The notes beneath the pieces are model-generated. The model did no database searches, had not been told where the DNA came from, and was given only the letters and a program-made list of their open reading frames with translations. A DNA stretch of 64,000 bases from JABMQW01 sp964439935. GTDB lineage: Bacteria > Fidelibacterota > Marinisomatia > Marinisomatales > TCS56. Position 1 is the first letter of the stretch. Each line of letters starts with the position of its first letter. The stretch spans positions 62,001 through 126,000 of the forward strand of contig CAYTPW010000005.1 of NCBI GenBank assembly GCA_964439935.1. The letters run 5' to 3'. A program made the position numbers and the translations under genes. Shown one piece after another: positions 45,683-55,109 of this stretch.

Positions 45683-48085
45683 ATGAACACAAAGAATAAG
45701 TATTCCAAATCATCGTTAGCACAGAAATCAAATAATGAGCTGATTAATCTTATTTTAGCTCAGCAGGAAAAATTGAAGGACTTGAGGTCGGATGAACGCC
45801 GCGCTCAACCCTTCAGCCTGATGGTGAAGGATATTCTATCGGCCAGTGTCACCAATTCACCCTTGGGTCTGATAATCTGGGAAATTAAGGGTGATAAAAC
45901 ACGAATTTTAGAATGGAATCGAGCTGCCGAGCGTATATTTGGTTGGTCACGTACTGAAATTATTGGGCGCGATTTATTGAAATATTTATTAGTTGATGAT
46001 GATATCTATGTTTTCCGCCAGATTATGGATTTATTCCAGACTAGCAATTCACCACATAATTATCAAAATGAATGTTTGGTCAAAGATGGTAATAATGTAA
46101 TTATTAATTGGTTTAATACTCCAATAAATGATAAGCGGCGTAATCGACTGTTTGTTTTATCTTTAATTGAAGATATCAGTGAGCGCAATCAAGCACAGGA
46201 AGCATTGCGAACGACTAATCAATCTTACCAGGCTTTGATTCAGGGATCTCCATTAGCAATTATTATTCTCGATGAGAAATGGTGTATCAATCTCTGGAAT
46301 CCGGCGGCAGAGAAAATATTTGGTTGGAACGAAAAGGATGTTCTCAAGAAAAAACTTCCAATGTTGATCGATAGTCAACGGGATAGTCTAAAGAAGCATC
46401 TGAAACAAGTTTATCAGGGAAAATCTTTATCGGGTATTGAACTGAAAGTTTTAAATCGCGATCGTAAAGAACTGGATATAGATATTTCGATGGCACCCCT
46501 GACAAACGTCGAGGAATCAATTAACGGCGCAATCATGTTGGCCACTGACATCACTGATAAAGCCGACGCGCTAACTACCCTGACAAAATTCGAAACAAAA
46601 AATAAGGCACTACTTAAAGCAATTCCTGATCCGATTTTACTTATTGATCAATCCGGTGATGTGATTGACAGCTTTCCCTCCAGTATTCCTGAATTGAATA
46701 AACAATTAGCGGGAATGATTGGAAGAAATTTAAAAGAAAGTCTTCCACCTGAAATGCAATCCGTCTTTTTTGAAAAGATTAAGCAAATTGAATCAGATGC
46801 GCAGGGGGAACGATTTAATTTCTCGCTGTCTACCGATGAAGATGCGCCAGTATATGAAGCTCGACTGGTAGCGTATGGTAAAAAGGAAGTATTGGCAGTT
46901 ATTCGGGATATAACAGATGAAAAGCATCAACAAGAAATTGTTAAGGACCTGGCTGACAAAAAACAATCTAATCAGGAAAAAACATTATTTCTATCCAATC
47001 TATCCTACGAAATACTTACACCACTGAACACAATCCTGGGATTTGTTGATGTGCTGGACCAGCAGCTTAGTGAAAAATCCGATGCTAATCAAAAAGAGCT
47101 GTTGGAATCAATCTCGCAGAATAGTCAACAATTGCTGCGCACGATCCAGGAGTTATCCGATCTGACTGCTATTGATACCAATAAATTTAAATTATCTCCT
47201 GAATTTTTTAGGCTCGATGAACTGGTATTAGAAATTCTAAAACCATACCGTTCCCAGATAAAAGACAAGAATCTGAAATTAAAGACAGATATTTCTGATA
47301 TTGATTTTACTGTCAGGGCGGACAAATACACAATTACGGAAGCTGTATCCCATTTTATCGATAATGCTGTTAAATATACTAATAAAGGGAAAATTGAAAT
47401 CAAATTATCGGCCAGGGTTGATCAAATTGTATGTTCAATTATTGATACCGGCATGGGTATGTCCCGTGCTCAAACCGGCGATTTGTTTAAATTGTTTGCC
47501 CAGGTTGGAAACGGATATCAACGTAAATATCGTGGGATGGGTCTGGGAATGGTATTAGCGAAACGCTTACTCGATATGAACGACGTAGATCTGCAGGTAC
47601 ATAGTGCACGACATAAGGGAAGCGAATTTAGTCTAACTTTCGATACATCCAGGGTGAAAGATAGTGATTATATATTGTTAGATAGTGTAGATCAACCAAA
47701 GCCTGCTAAACGACCGGCGAAACCTAAACCACTGATTCTGATTGTTGAAGATGATGCTAGTTCGCAGCGCTTGATTCAATACCTGTTAAAAAATGAATAT
47801 GGTATGTGCTTTGCCATTTCAGTTAATAAGGCAAAAGATCAACTGAGTAAAAAGCCGGTGGATATAATTATAATTGACTTATCGCTTAAAGGCAAAGAGG
47901 ATGGTCTTGATCTGGTGGAGTATATCCGCAAGCAAAAAAAATATAAACAGGTACCAATCATTGCAACGACCGCGCATACTTCTGTCTTGGACCGCGATAA
48001 ATGTCTAACAGCCGGTTGCAATGAATTCCTTACTAAACCGCTCTCCAAGCAGTTATTATTCGAAGCTTTGGAGCGCGTGATATAA
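45683..48085 (+). CDS. PAS hybrid kinase with Tyr replacing the phospho-acceptor His, plus receiver
   Basis: An 800-residue cytoplasmic protein: PAS (about 50-175), PAS (about 178-300), a weaker third PAS-like section (about 305-415), HisKA (about 430-500), HATPase (about 540-655) and receiver (about 685-800). The H-box reads NLSYEILTPLNTI, with Tyr442 (TAC at 47006-47008) where the phosphorylated His is expected, and Leu for the usual Arg. The ATPase motifs look intact: HFIDNAVKYT, IIDTGMGMS, LFKLFAQ, RGMGLGMVLAKRL. The receiver keeps Asp732 in IIIDLSLKG and Lys in LTKP. It therefore cannot autophosphorylate in the standard way and may act as a pseudokinase or scaffold. It converges with the diguanylate cyclase gene with one base between stop codons. 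Confidence 0.88.
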   Translation: MNTKNKYSKSSLAQKSNNELINLILAQQEKLKDLRSDERRAQPFSLMVKDILSASVTNSPLGLIIWEIKGDKTRILEWNRAAERIFGWSRTEIIGRDLLKYLLVDDDIYVFRQIMDLFQTSNSPHNYQNECLVKDGNNVIINWFNTPINDKRRNRLFVLSLIEDISERNQAQEALRTTNQSYQALIQGSPLAIIILDEKWCINLWNPAAEKIFGWNEKDVLKKKLPMLIDSQRDSLKKHLKQVYQGKSLSGIELKVLNRDRKELDIDISMAPLTNVEESINGAIMLATDITDKADALTTLTKFETKNKALLKAIPDPILLIDQSGDVIDSFPSSIPELNKQLAGMIGRNLKESLPPEMQSVFFEKIKQIESDAQGERFNFSLSTDEDAPVYEARLVAYGKKEVLAVIRDITDEKHQQEIVKDLADKKQSNQEKTLFLSNLSYEILTPLNTILGFVDVLDQQLSEKSDANQKELLESISQNSQQLLRTIQELSDLTAIDTNKFKLSPEFFRLDELVLEILKPYRSQIKDKNLKLKTDISDIDFTVRADKYTITEAVSHFIDNAVKYTNKGKIEIKLSARVDQIVCSIIDTGMGMSRAQTGDLFKLFAQVGNGYQRKYRGMGLGMVLAKRLLDMNDVDLQVHSARHKGSEFSLTFDTSRVKDSDYILLDSVDQPKPAKRPAKPKPLILIVEDDASSQRLIQYLLKNEYGMCFAISVNKAKDQLSKKPVDIIIIDLSLKGKEDGLDLVEYIRKQKKYKQVPIIATTAHTSVLDRDKCLTAGCNEFLTKPLSKQLLFEALERVI

Positions 48086-48086
48086 A

Positions 48087-48992
48087 TTATTCGGGTGAAG
48101 AATTAAATGATTCTATTCGGCTGCGACCGTTTTCCTTGGCGCGATATACAGCTTTATCAGCTGCTTCCATGAGATTTAAATAATCCTCGCCATCATCAGG
48201 ATACTGGGAAATACCAGCACTGAATGATAATAGAATATCCTGATCATTATTGCGGACCAGAACTTCAGAGCGTAATTTATCCAAGATCTTTTGAATAGAA
48301 TTGATGGCACCTTGAGTTTCTGATCGCTCAAGAATCAGTACAAATTCTTCGCCTCCCCAGCGTGAGAGAATATCGGTGCCGCGTATCTGCGATTGTATAA
48401 ATCGGGTGAAAGCAACCAGGCATTGATCGCCACAATTATGGCCAAATGTATCATTGATGGATTTGAAATGGTCCAGATCGATCATGGCTAAGGTAAATTT
48501 ATCTTTATGGCGGCGGTGTAGATTAATTTGCCGCGTAAGTTCTTTCTGGAAAAAGCGTCGATTGTAAATTTGCGTGAGTGCATCAAGGTATATGGCTGAT
48601 TCCAAGTCTGCCTGCCGGGTCAGGATGGAACCGATTTTTGCCAGTAGTACCGACTTATTGACCGGTTTAACGATAAAATCATCAACACCACCCAGGTATG
48701 CGCGGATTTTTTCTGGTAATGAATCTACGCCAGTCAGGAAAATAAAAGGAATCAGCCGCAACTGGGTATGACCTTTAATGATATTCAATATATCAAATCC
48801 GTCGGGATGCATACGAATATCACATAAAATGATATTGGGCGCATATTGAAAAATCGTCTCTTGAGAATCTTCGATGTTTTCGGTTAGATCAATTACATTT
48901 ACCAGATAGCCCTCTTTTTCAAGATGGTATTTTATAGGTGATACAAAAAAAGGATCATCCTCGAGGATTAATATTTTTGCCGGAGATTGCAT
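48087..48992 (-). CDS. Response regulator with GGDEF diguanylate cyclase domain
   Basis: The receiver domain (about 6-120) has acidic pocket Glu11/Asp12-Asp13, phospho-acceptor Asp58 in LCDIRMHPDG and Lys in IVKPV. The GGDEF domain (about 135-295) carries the active-site signature GGEEF at residues 213-217 and the product-inhibition I-site R-G-T-D at 204-207, spaced five residues before it. It should synthesise cyclic di-GMP under phosphorylation control with feedback inhibition. The partner kinase is unclear because the convergent PAS kinase lacks the acceptor His; an Hpt protein lies 48 bases upstream on the same strand. No PilZ or EAL protein is seen in the window. Confidence 0.93.
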   Translation of the reverse strand: MQSPAKILILEDDPFFVSPIKYHLEKEGYLVNVIDLTENIEDSQETIFQYAPNIILCDIRMHPDGFDILNIIKGHTQLRLIPFIFLTGVDSLPEKIRAYLGGVDDFIVKPVNKSVLLAKIGSILTRQADLESAIYLDALTQIYNRRFFQKELTRQINLHRRHKDKFTLAMIDLDHFKSINDTFGHNCGDQCLVAFTRFIQSQIRGTDILSRWGGEEFVLILERSETQGAINSIQKILDKLRSEVLVRNNDQDILLSFSAGISQYPDDGEDYLNLMEAADKAVYRAKENGRSRIESFNSSPE

Positions 48993-49040
48993 TTCACATC
49001 CTGGTCAGGGTTATATTGAGATTATCAGAAGCGATATTAT

Positions 49041-49343
49041 TTATTTAGATAGATATTTCGCCTGAGCTTGGTTAAGCTCACTTTCAAATTGGCCGAAAAG
49101 TTCCCCTATCAAACTTTTATTCTGAGCCTTGGAAGCTTCTTCGATTTGTTGACCAATTTTACTGATTTCCATTAAGCCGTAACCCCCACCGCTTCCTTTC
49201 AGATTATGACCGAATTTTTGGACCTTCAGATAATCGCCATTATCCAAATCTACCAATACTTCTGGCAGAGTATCTGTCAGGTATTGCACATATTGCCGAA
49301 TAAGTTCTTGAAATTCCGGGTCGTCAAGATAATCTAATTCCAC
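49041..49343 (-). CDS. Stand-alone Hpt phosphotransfer protein
   Basis: A 100-residue all-helical protein with the HPt signature KFGHNLKGSGGGYG, in which His46 is the expected phosphorylated residue. It relays phosphate between a hybrid kinase receiver and a downstream regulator. The GTG start is set by a GGAGG six bases upstream. The diguanylate cyclase gene follows on the same strand after 48 bases, suggesting cotranscription and a relay hybrid kinase - Hpt - REC-GGDEF. Which kinase supplies the phosphate (the intact one at 33936 or another) cannot be read from the sequence. Confidence 0.85.
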   Translation of the reverse strand: MELDYLDDPEFQELIRQYVQYLTDTLPEVLVDLDNGDYLKVQKFGHNLKGSGGGYGLMEISKIGQQIEEASKAQNKSLIGELFGQFESELNQAQAKYLSK

Positions 49344-49349
49344 TGATGG

Positions 49350-49354
49350 CCTCC
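49350..49354 (-). promoter_or_regulatory. Ribosome binding site of the Hpt gene
   Basis: GGAGG on the minus strand lies six bases before the GTG at 49343 and decides that start; no in-frame ATG exists nearby. Confidence 0.7.
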
Positions 49355-49492
49355 ATCTTTGGAAGATTGAATTATGGTATGCAAACTCAAGTTACTGATC
49401 AATAATCTATGATTTATATTAATTAATAATCCTGATTATTTCAAATTATAACCGATGTTAAAGCTGTTGAGTAATTTGGATATATATAAGAC

Positions 49493-52400
49493 CTATTCAG
49501 AATTGTGAATTTTATCGCTTATCATCAACAGATCCGTTAGGTCGATCCTCAGATCTTTATTCATATCAGCTGCTAAAAATTGTCTCGGATCCGGTTCGAT
49601 CAAATCAAATATTATTTGGATGCAGACCATGATATCAATTTGATTTACCGCATGGTCATTATTTATATCACCAGCATAAGACGGATCGTCAGCCGTTACG
49701 ATAATATAGTTGGACTTCGAGACAGTCAGTTCTGTGCCGCTGTTATTATGCACCGTCAGCCTGACAGTATAAATACCAGGTTCGGTATAGGTATGGAATG
49801 GTCTGGGATTGATTGCACTACCGTTGTCCCCGAAATCCCAATACCACCAACCATTATCACCACTTGATGCATCACTGAATCCAACTGTTAAAGGATATTT
49901 TCCACTGCGAATATTACTGGTGAAATCTGGTGCCACCGGGATAGTAGAACCATAGACTGTTTCATCAAAAGTAATTTCAGCAGTGTTCACTGTTTGGAAA
50001 GTCCTGATCTGAATATAGTAAAAATCATTGGGATTAGTGATCGATTGGAATGATTGCCAGGTTCTCCAGGGCATCCATTCGATCAGTCCGGTGTCATCAA
50101 ACCAGGTTCTTCCGATACCAGTATCAGGTGGACTGCTGATGATTCGAATATCGAAATAATTAGCATTCCCAGGGATGTTTAATTGATTTGAATGCATTTG
50201 CCAATCAAAATTGCCGCTGAGAGCTGCTCCTGCATTTTCAATATTCAATGGATAAGATGAATAACGAGACGTATAGTAGGCGATTTGGATTTCCGCATTG
50301 TTGCTATTCTCACCATGCAAGAAACCATGTAGTGAATAGCTGCTGTCAGCCTCGATTGGATGACGATTTTCCAGCCTGGTAGAAGCATCGGAACTATTGG
50401 TATTCAGCTGATGCTGCAGTGAGCGATATCCATAGAGGAATGCGGAACCATTAATTGCAGTACCGGAATCATTCAAAGCCCATTCAGTGGAACCTTCCGA
50501 TTCAAAATTCCCGAACCAGATTTTTTCTCGTCCCAACCGATATTCCCAGTTGGCATTAGGTGATATTTCACCGAGCATTGCGATACTGCCATTACGAGGC
50601 AAACGTAATGGGGAAGATACCATCCAGGAATTGTTATCAACCAGGTCAGTTGACATACGGCAATAAACATTGTTGCGTTCCATTGATAAAGTATCGAGCT
50701 GCACAATGCCCTGGATATTTTCTCGATCCACAAATAGATAAGTATCCAATTCCCTGGAACGATGCGCCAGATAATTAAGGATAAATAATCCTAGTTCTCC
50801 CCGAGCGGGGACGGGGATATAGTCGTCAATGTATACCGGTTTTAGCGAAAAAGCCGAAAAACCGTCCTGATCGATCTCAGCATTTAAAATAATTGTCGGA
50901 TAAGTTTCAGGATAATCCAGATCAAAAACGAAATTTCCCAGCGAGTGAGCAATTAGTTTACCATTGTAAACTTCAAGTCCGTGGATTTTGTGGGGGTGAT
51001 GCACCACCACCAGATCGGCGCCATTATCCAGGGTGAACTGCCGGATCGCGCGGTCCCACAGGTGTGGAACGTTGATTCGCGGTGAATAATCTTCCGCTTT
51101 AGGAGCCGGATCGTTGATATTGGTATAACCCCAGCCACTGGTCCGTGAATAACGTTCTGTTTTGTCAACAGTGAGTGGAAATTCTGCAACATCATAATGA
51201 CTGCCCGGTGATGTTGAATATTCACTACCGGCATGCATTTCAACAACGATAAGGTCAGCAACACCCTCAACCGCCATAATCTGCTGTAGGATGTCATAGG
51301 GAGTCATGTAGGCAAAACCAGGTTTATTGAGACCAGCATATAAATAAGGCTGGGCATTATTATATTGCCCAGTACGATCGCTTGAGGCCAGAAATGCAAT
51401 ATTAATACCGGACGGTGATGCAAAAACAGGTTGTCCTGCCTGGTAGGAATTCGCTCCGGCACCAGAGTGTATGATATCATATTCATCGAGCAATTCCTGG
51501 GTCTGAAGTAATCCTTCCATCCCATAATCGAGAGTATGATTATTAGCCAGGGTTATGATATCGATACCAGCATATTGCAAACCGGTGACATTGGATGGAT
51601 CACCCCTGAACACCACTGACTTGGTTGGGTGGGATTCACCCTGATCGGTCAGTGGGCATTCCAGATTGGCAATCGTAAGATCAGCTGCGTCGCCGAGAAT
51701 GGACCAGGTCGGCTCAAAAATTGCTTCAATTCCCTGGGTGGGAATAATTCCACCGTCAGCTTCATAATCTCGTGCCAACATTATATCGCCGACGAAATTT
51801 AGAGTAACCGGGAAAGAGCTGGTTCCCTGATCCACCTCAACATTGATAATCGATCGTCCCCAAAGTCCGGTTTCATCTCGCACTTCCAGCATCACGGTGT
51901 AGGTATGGTCGTCCTCGACTAAATAAGTATGCTCCGGTGCTTGTTCCTGGCTGTGAGTATTATCGCCGAAACTCCAGAAATAATCGTGAATATAGCTGTC
52001 TGGGTCGTAAATCTCAGCCGAAAAATTTATATCAACACTTCGCTGTCGATCGATGGATCGATAGATTCTACCTGACTCGAAATTAATGACTGCTTGTGGC
52101 GCTATCGATAGATCTGTTGTAATATCGATAATATTGTCGAAATATACTGTTCCAGCGGTATCGGTATCTTGATCATTGATGAATATCAGTCCATCAAGTA
52201 CTGGTAGATAATCAAAATAAGCCAGCCAGTCTGCGCCGATCGGTAAATAGTAGGTTGCCCATCGATCTTCTTCGAAATATCCCTGGTAGACCGGAATCCA
52301 TTCGTCCGGATTGACCTCTTGAGTTCCGGCAAATGAATAGAACAAACTGTTAAGCGAATCGATGATCCCGATTCCTTGAATCTCTCCAACGCGTTCAATA

Positions 52401-54286
52401 TATGCGTCCGCGAGCCAGGTAGTTGAACTATCAATTTCCGGAGGAGTGATCGACAATAATTTCCAAGTATTTCCGGTTAATTTCAGGGATACCAGACTAT
52501 GGTTGCTGGTTATGTTTGTATCAAGTGACCAGGCATCAGGTTGAAAATCCTGTCCAGGGTATGAACTCAGAGTGAGGCTGTCATCTTCGAAATCGGTGAT
52601 TACAACCGGAGGTGCATGACCGGGAATGTAATTGTAGGCTGGAGCGGATGTATCACTTACGTTGTCGAAATAATCTTCAGCCAGTATCCTGAAAGAATAG
52701 TCGGTATTAACTTCAAGATTGTTAATCGTCACGCTACTGCGACGCATGTCAGCCAATCCGCTGAAAACACCTCGATCCCAAATTGTTATTCCATCCTCAC
52801 TGCTGTCAGGTTCAATCAGTATTCTATAAGTTTTAAAATTGGTATCATCGACTGGATTCCAATGCAATTTGACGTATTCGATACCCAGTTCCGATGGATA
52901 GAGTGGTTCAATGTCAGCAGGGGCGGTAGTATCGGGGACTGTTTCCCAATTAGTGAGGTAGGCATTGACGGCGTTGACAAATGGCTGATAGTACTGGAGC
53001 AAAAGAGCGTAATTGTGATAAGAAGTAGGATATGGACCGGAATACAGATCTTCCAGGGGCATATCTAATTGATCAAATAACTCCGGCTTCTCATCCAATT
53101 CCACCTGCACCCAGGGTTCATACACATCCCTGGAATTGTAAGATTGGTGAAGATACACCATCTGGACACCGTTCCAGGGACCCAGCAATTCATCACTGTG
53201 GGATATTTCATACACATTTTCCGACCCGTAATAATGGAATTCACCGCTGTAATGGACCTGATAATAATCGACCACACAAACCGGCAGATGCAATCCAAAT
53301 AAATTCTCATCAATGGGAAATTCAGTAGTAAAATTCACAAAATCATAATGATCAGCGGTAATATCACGGATCGGTTTATTGGCATAGGGCTGAAGAGCAC
53401 CGGCGGATAGGATTATAGAATTGGCGCCTGTATGCGAATTATCGAAACTGTGAGTGTGCAGGACTAGTGGGGAGTGGGGTCCCTGGTTTTTCAGCGAATC
53501 AGATAATGCCTCATGGAAAACCTGGAAAACGGTATTGGCGTTGCGGGATGGATCTGATCGTGATTTGTTATTATTATAAGAACCGGAACCACTCCATTTT
53601 ACCTCGCGACCGGCACCGGCAATCATCAATGCCATTCCGTCGCATTGCAGGAATAATTCCGTGGCTAAATAAGGAGCGATAAAATCATCACAGGGATGAG
53701 GTACTTCGATTAGCAGATTTGATCGACTGGCTCCCGGATTAAAAATAAACAGGCCCCAGCCATTTTGGAAGCTGCCAATTACATCATCATCGAAAATACC
53801 AGAAACATTTGAATCGATAAAACTGGAATCCAATTGCTCCCGTAGTAGATAATAAACCCGGTTATATACTGTATCGGTAAACTCCACAAACTCATAATAA
53901 AAAGAATCGGATGAATCCTCAAGCATCGAATTCACAGTTTGGATATTTTGCTCGAGCAGATTGTCGAAAATTAATCGCCAGTAATCCAGTGTCGGTGAAT
54001 TAACCTCAATTAGATTATAATCTCCGAATCCGTTGGTTTGGGTGTCCAGCCAATCCGGTCCGTAATCGTTATAGCCTGGCGCAGCTATGCCTTCCGACAC
54101 ATGACTAATGTAATTATCGTAAGCCAGCTGGGGAGCTTCACCACCGATAAACTCCATTAAACTACCGGATTCTTGTATCAATTGGCCATTGAGCAGGCAG
54201 AGTGAAAATGCTGTACAAATAATTGCAGCTTTAATCGGTTTTAATACCGTATTATTATAAGATGAGTTCTTTAGTGAAATATTCAC
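49493..54286 (-). CDS. 1597-residue exoprotein: amidohydrolase-like, Fn3, PKD, CapA-like, PKD and dockerin modules
   Basis: A signal peptide covers about residues 18-36. Residues about 180-340 resemble the zinc amidohydrolase fold of N-formylglutamate amidohydrolase/poly-gamma-glutamate hydrolases: LLIEVPHPCDDF, GAGREVKWSG and LVLHTHSFD. A fibronectin-III-like module lies at about 455-550 and a PKD domain at about 735-815 (FWSFGDNTHSQ). Residues about 825-1125 are a CapA-type metallophosphoesterase-like domain (FVGDIMLARDY, IANLECPLT, ITLANNHTLDYG, VVHHPHKIHG, AHSLGNFVFD). A lectin-like section, a second PKD (WWYWDFGDNGSAINP) and a C-terminal dockerin pair (GDINNDHAVNQIDIMV, ADMNKDLRIDLTDLLMI) follow. 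The dockerin tail is shared with the M36 protease. CapA in Bacillus is part of poly-gamma-glutamate synthesis. Combining both in one chain is unusual; substrate is not known. Confidence 0.72.
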   Translation of the reverse strand: MNISLKNSSYNNTVLKPIKAAIICTAFSLCLLNGQLIQESGSLMEFIGGEAPQLAYDNYISHVSEGIAAPGYNDYGPDWLDTQTNGFGDYNLIEVNSPTLDYWRLIFDNLLEQNIQTVNSMLEDSSDSFYYEFVEFTDTVYNRVYYLLREQLDSSFIDSNVSGIFDDDVIGSFQNGWGLFIFNPGASRSNLLIEVPHPCDDFIAPYLATELFLQCDGMALMIAGAGREVKWSGSGSYNNNKSRSDPSRNANTVFQVFHEALSDSLKNQGPHSPLVLHTHSFDNSHTGANSIILSAGALQPYANKPIRDITADHYDFVNFTTEFPIDENLFGLHLPVCVVDYYQVHYSGEFHYYGSENVYEISHSDELLGPWNGVQMVYLHQSYNSRDVYEPWVQVELDEKPELFDQLDMPLEDLYSGPYPTSYHNYALLLQYYQPFVNAVNAYLTNWETVPDTTAPADIEPLYPSELGIEYVKLHWNPVDDTNFKTYRILIEPDSSEDGITIWDRGVFSGLADMRRSSVTINNLEVNTDYSFRILAEDYFDNVSDTSAPAYNYIPGHAPPVVITDFEDDSLTLSSYPGQDFQPDAWSLDTNITSNHSLVSLKLTGNTWKLLSITPPEIDSSTTWLADAYIERVGEIQGIGIIDSLNSLFYSFAGTQEVNPDEWIPVYQGYFEEDRWATYYLPIGADWLAYFDYLPVLDGLIFINDQDTDTAGTVYFDNIIDITTDLSIAPQAVINFESGRIYRSIDRQRSVDINFSAEIYDPDSYIHDYFWSFGDNTHSQEQAPEHTYLVEDDHTYTVMLEVRDETGLWGRSIINVEVDQGTSSFPVTLNFVGDIMLARDYEADGGIIPTQGIEAIFEPTWSILGDAADLTIANLECPLTDQGESHPTKSVVFRGDPSNVTGLQYAGIDIITLANNHTLDYGMEGLLQTQELLDEYDIIHSGAGANSYQAGQPVFASPSGINIAFLASSDRTGQYNNAQPYLYAGLNKPGFAYMTPYDILQQIMAVEGVADLIVVEMHAGSEYSTSPGSHYDVAEFPLTVDKTERYSRTSGWGYTNINDPAPKAEDYSPRINVPHLWDRAIRQFTLDNGADLVVVHHPHKIHGLEVYNGKLIAHSLGNFVFDLDYPETYPTIILNAEIDQDGFSAFSLKPVYIDDYIPVPARGELGLFILNYLAHRSRELDTYLFVDRENIQGIVQLDTLSMERNNVYCRMSTDLVDNNSWMVSSPLRLPRNGSIAMLGEISPNANWEYRLGREKIWFGNFESEGSTEWALNDSGTAINGSAFLYGYRSLQHQLNTNSSDASTRLENRHPIEADSSYSLHGFLHGENSNNAEIQIAYYTSRYSSYPLNIENAGAALSGNFDWQMHSNQLNIPGNANYFDIRIISSPPDTGIGRTWFDDTGLIEWMPWRTWQSFQSITNPNDFYYIQIRTFQTVNTAEITFDETVYGSTIPVAPDFTSNIRSGKYPLTVGFSDASSGDNGWWYWDFGDNGSAINPRPFHTYTEPGIYTVRLTVHNNSGTELTVSKSNYIIVTADDPSYAGDINNDHAVNQIDIMVCIQIIFDLIEPDPRQFLAADMNKDLRIDLTDLLMISDKIHNSE

Positions 54287-54387
54287 AAGTTGATTTACTT
54301 ATGCAATAATAATTATCAATTTACCGATACGTTTTGGACTTAATGTTGACTAACTTAAGTTACCAAGGAATAATTTACAGGAAAACA

Positions 54388-55098
54388 ATGGAATTTGTCA
54401 CAGTAAAACCCCGCGGGCTGCCGAAGATTATCGGTATTCTTTTTATTGCTGATATTCTTCTTATTCTGCTTTATCTGGGGAACCATTTCATTGACTATCC
54501 TTTTGACTGGTTTACTGAATTTGTTGATTTGGATAATGAAAATAATCTGCCTGCTTGGTATTCGGCAATTCAGTTATTTTTCCTCAGTATTTGTCTGGGT
54601 GTATTTGCATTTGATATTTCCGACAATCCTGGGTGGAAGGTAAAACTAATCTGGTTAATGCCTTTATTGTTTTTATTCATGTCACTTGATGAAATTGCCA
54701 TGATCCATGAGACACTGGGTGAGATCACCGATTATTTACTGGCCGGCGGAAGTCGCCGGAATACACCTTTCCGCGTCACCGGAATCTGGATGTTTTTATT
54801 TGGCATTCCATTTTTTATTCTAATGTCGGGTGCCATACTGATGCTGAAAGGGAAAATCAGTAATATTAATGGCGTGGTCAGTAAATATTTTATTGGATTG
54901 ATTGTATTTGTCGTTTCGGCAGCCGGAACCGAAATTTTTTCCAATTTTTACCGACGCGGACCGGGTTACCTGGCCCAGGTATGTCTTGAAGAATTGGGTG
55001 AAATGCTAGGTATTACGATTTTATTGTGGGCAACTTTGGAATTACTACATTCACAGGGAATTTATTTTAATAATATTTTTTCAAAACGCCAGTCATGA
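54388..55098 (+). CDS. Polytopic membrane protein of unknown function
   Basis: A 236-residue protein with about six hydrophobic segments. ATG 54388 follows AGGAA and begins MEFVTVKPRG; a longer TTG start at 54334 is possible. A conserved-looking acidic and His motif, FMSLDEIAMIHETLG, sits at the end of one membrane segment, and another, CLEELGEMLGI, near the last one. I recognise this SLDE/HE pattern from widespread uncharacterised membrane proteins but cannot name the family. The following gene begins 11 bases later, so the two are probably cotranscribed and divergent from the large exoprotein. Confidence 0.7.
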   Translation: MEFVTVKPRGLPKIIGILFIADILLILLYLGNHFIDYPFDWFTEFVDLDNENNLPAWYSAIQLFFLSICLGVFAFDISDNPGWKVKLIWLMPLLFLFMSLDEIAMIHETLGEITDYLLAGGSRRNTPFRVTGIWMFLFGIPFFILMSGAILMLKGKISNINGVVSKYFIGLIVFVVSAAGTEIFSNFYRRGPGYLAQVCLEELGEMLGITILLWATLELLHSQGIYFNNIFSKRQS

Positions 55099-55109
55099 TT
55101 GATTGAATT

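Noticed and set aside
52616..53068. A 150-codon plus-strand frame inside the large exoprotein gene
   Set aside because: It overlaps the conserved exoprotein reading frame completely and has no recognisable domain.
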